Assembly (NCBI RefSeq): GCF_019711535.1
Contig: NZ_JAIGNP010000003.1
Coordinates: forward strand, 248,001 to 312,000
Direction of reading: 5' to 3'
DNA length: 64,000 nt
Origin: Qipengyuania aestuarii
Lineage (GTDB): Bacteria > Pseudomonadota > Alphaproteobacteria > Sphingomonadales > Sphingomonadaceae
In this document: positions 62,147 through 64,000 of the stretch, piece by piece
How positions within the stretch are numbered: the stretch's first letter is position 1
How the letters are laid out: every line of letters begins with the position of its first letter
The notes under the pieces: generated by a model
Told to the model about the DNA's origin: nothing
Seen by the model: only the letters and a program-made list of their open reading frames with translations
The model's database searches: none
Made by a program: the position numbers and the translations under genes

Positions 62147-63877
62147 TCAACGAGTTAAATCCGATCCGGACCAGATCGGATCTGCGCCGCGACCGCGCCG
62201 TATAGTTTTGTTATCGGTAACATTATTTGTTTCAACGGAGATGGGAACGGACGTCGGCATTTCGTTATTCGGCTTGAAATTCGAGTCTGCGGACCGTGCC
62301 GCGATTTGCGAAATGGCATCGTGCCGGATTACTACCACACCGAGATCCGATGCCAGTTTCTGAGCTCTTCTTATTTCTCGATCGCTAAAGCCGGATCCGC
62401 TGACAACAGTCGCCCCCCTAACGGACAGTAGGGTGAGCGCTTTGCGCATTTCTTCGTCCGATGCTCTGCCGACCAAGACCACCTTTCTGCCGAAATCGAC
62501 AATCTTGCAGCCGGGTTCTGACCCGCGCCGATAGTAGATATCTCGGTTTCGTAAAGATCGCACACCGTAAAATTGATCCGGGAATGTGTTTCGTGGCGAA
62601 GAAGCGAAAGGTCGGCCTCCCTCTAGAATGCGGGCTCCCACATGGGTGAAAAGCACTTCGCCAATGTCCGGCGGTAGAGCGCCGCTCGTCCATTCGTCAT
62701 ACGTGGGAAACGCACATGCTGTGCGCGCCGCCAATAACCCTGCCCTGTAGTCCGGTCCGCCAGGCAACGACGAGCGCACGTTCCGCATCATGGCGTTCAA
62801 ACGATCCTGGTATCGAGATTTGGCAGTGGCATACTTCGGCCTGCCGGGCTCGCCGTCAATTGGCTGAGACTGCGGCGAACGCGTAACTTGGCTGTCCTCA
62901 ACGGCGAGTTTTCCGTACTTCCGTTCCAAAGCTTTCCAACCCCACCCTCGAACCACAGATGCTTTCACGCTTTCTATGCGTTTATTCCCTTGCTGATCCT
63001 CGCTGTGAACTAGGTAGGCAGCACCCCGATGCGCGCGGCGTAGCTCAATTCCATGTTTGGCAAGTGCCGCTAGAAAACTCGGCTGATCGCTATGCTGCGT
63101 GATCAGTTCGGGGACAACCTTACGTACGAGGCGCTCGGCCGATACATAGCCATGTTGGCGTTCGACCTTGCGACCAGCAGCGGAAATTTCTGGGTGATGA
63201 AAATATCCATCCGGCCATTGCCGTGGATCGTGTGCTGGACCGACATCGGTCGTGCCATCAAGTATCAGCCGGCCGTCGACCACCTGCCATCTGGCGTTCT
63301 CTTCGCGCTGCCAATCGAAACGATCTTCCATCACGGCCATCGCCTGATGACCGCGGATGATGTCGAAATGCGGCAAGCTCACAATTTCGCCAGTTTCGAT
63401 ATCGACTCTGACGATTATCAGGTGGAAGTGGTCATAATCGGTGTCGGAATGGACGGCGCCGATGACGGGGCACTTGCCGACGCCGAGAGCCTCCACAAGG
63501 ATTTCGACTGCTTCCTCGAAATTTCCGAGAAGGTCATCGCCTTGCTGCACACTCACGATGACATGCTCGACAACACCGTCGCCAGCATCCGCCTCTTCCA
63601 TAAGGGCGGCCATCTCGGCCGACATCATATCCGGGTTGTCTGTAAGGACATTGCGTACGAGCGTCGCCGCTACCTCTTCACGATGCTCGTCACGCCGGAC
63701 ATAGCGCATGAGGTCTTGGTGGTAGCTGTTTATAGCACTCTCCATCGACGCACGAGCCAATGCTTTGAGGTCCGCTCGCCATACGTAGTGGATCAGCGCA
63801 CTTGTCTTTCCGCGCAGGCGCGAGATATCCGTCGCGCGCGAAGCTTCCGGTGACTCACATTTGTGATAGATCGTCAT
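62147..63877 (-). CDS. Relaxase / mobilisation nuclease
   Basis: A 576-residue relaxase. The metal-binding motif III is HSDTDYDHFHLIIVRVD, with His143, His150 and His152, typical of MOBP/VirD2-like relaxases that nick oriT and attach to DNA through a Tyr (possibly in the N-terminal 60 residues). The C-terminal part (VVLVGRASDEEMRKALTLLS, ending in LGVVVIRH) fits the LPD7-type domain common on relaxases of alphaproteobacterial elements. It implies that the element can be mobilised. Its start overlaps the upstream gene's stop (ATGA). No type IV secretion gene is visible. Confidence 0.82.
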   Translation of the reverse strand: MTIYHKCESPEASRATDISRLRGKTSALIHYVWRADLKALARASMESAINSYHQDLMRYVRRDEHREEVAATLVRNVLTDNPDMMSAEMAALMEEADAGDGVVEHVIVSVQQGDDLLGNFEEAVEILVEALGVGKCPVIGAVHSDTDYDHFHLIIVRVDIETGEIVSLPHFDIIRGHQAMAVMEDRFDWQREENARWQVVDGRLILDGTTDVGPAHDPRQWPDGYFHHPEISAAGRKVERQHGYVSAERLVRKVVPELITQHSDQPSFLAALAKHGIELRRAHRGAAYLVHSEDQQGNKRIESVKASVVRGWGWKALERKYGKLAVEDSQVTRSPQSQPIDGEPGRPKYATAKSRYQDRLNAMMRNVRSSLPGGPDYRAGLLAARTACAFPTYDEWTSGALPPDIGEVLFTHVGARILEGGRPFASSPRNTFPDQFYGVRSLRNRDIYYRRGSEPGCKIVDFGRKVVLVGRASDEEMRKALTLLSVRGATVVSGSGFSDREIRRAQKLASDLGVVVIRHDAISQIAARSADSNFKPNNEMPTSVPISVETNNVTDNKTIRRGRGADPIWSGSDLTR

Positions 63878-64000
63878 GACGAGACCTGCTTCGAAGACGC
63901 CGGCTGGCTCGGCTCGACAATACGAAGGGCGTCAGCAAGCAATGCTGTAGCATCGGCAGCTCGGTCATCGGGCAGTCCGCCAGCGATTGCCTTATGGATC
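63874..64000 (-). CDS. C-terminal end of a gene upstream of the relaxase gene
   Basis: The last 41 residues of a minus-strand gene that enters from the right edge; it reads IHKAIAGGLPDDRAADATAL at the start of the visible part and ends in SKQVSS. Its TGA overlaps the relaxase ATG. Position suggests a relaxosome accessory protein (MobC-like), but too little is visible to decide. Confidence 0.5.
   Translation of the reverse strand, partial: IHKAIAGGLPDDRAADATALLADALRIVEPSQPASSKQVSS

Noticed and set aside
63092..63853. A 253-codon plus-strand frame at the right end
   Set aside because: It is antisense to the relaxase gene, which has a clear HxDxDxxHxH motif.

Overview
The window looks like chromosomal DNA of an alphaproteobacterium, most likely a sphingomonad and perhaps Erythrobacteraceae. 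The basis is a complete general stress response module (PhyR, NepR, EcfG and a CHASE/HWE kinase), two large TonB-dependent receptors with a SapC/cupin/halogenase cluster, a class I PHA synthase with phasin, and alphaproteobacterial forms of LptF/LptG, ClpS and Fe-SOD. The family-level placement is inference.

Layout. 1-3.1 kb: the start of an aldehyde dehydrogenase gene and an alpha-methylacyl-CoA racemase-like gene (minus strand), a divergent ArsR regulator with the two-cysteine spacing of persulfide sensors, and moaA. 3.2-12.3 kb: a nutrient-uptake locus on the minus strand (TonB receptor, SapC, cupin-8, tryptophan-halogenase-like protein), with LacI-type palindromes at the first receptor gene and a second TonB receptor upstream. 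12.3-13.4 kb: a gene-poor gap. 13.4-20.9 kb: surface-glycan or glycolipid genes (GT2, GT-C, flippase-like, pyruvyl-transferase, methyltransferases, GT4). 21.1-21.3 kb: tRNA-Thr(CGU) and tRNA-Cys(GCA). 21.4-34.4 kb: acyl-CoA and lipid metabolism (thioesterase, crotonase, AlaC-type aminotransferase, PHA synthase, phasin, desaturase) mixed with clpS, lptF and lptG. 34.5-39.8 kb: signalling, with a receiver protein, an FNR-like regulator, phyR, a sensor kinase and nepR-ecfG. Good EcfG promoters (GGAAC-N16-CGTT) lie before phyR and nepR. 39.9-45.2 kb: housekeeping genes (PerM-like permease, sodB, glmM, a DUF1272 protein, thiD, a LOG-type protein).

From about 45.3 kb to the end the window appears to be an integrated mobile element. 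It opens with a large tyrosine recombinase gene preceded by three 13-bp iterons. Next come two DEDD-type exonuclease genes and unknown genes. The core is a probable DNA-modification defence operon at 50.9-61.5 kb: an XRE-headed protein with two complete methyltransferase units in tandem, an HTH_17 accessory protein, a PLD-nuclease/SF2-helicase, a 64-residue protein, a DndD/Rad50-like ATPase, a small unknown protein, and a second accessory protein that seems to share a domain with the first. A candidate PD-(D/E)XK nuclease gene faces it. A relaxase gene and the end of another gene close the window.

The defence operon is the main point of interest. Its helicase, methylase and ATPase content resembles the systems catalogued as Hma, but the tandem methyltransferase, the two related accessory proteins and the inverted-repeat operators are features I cannot match to a described system from sequence alone.
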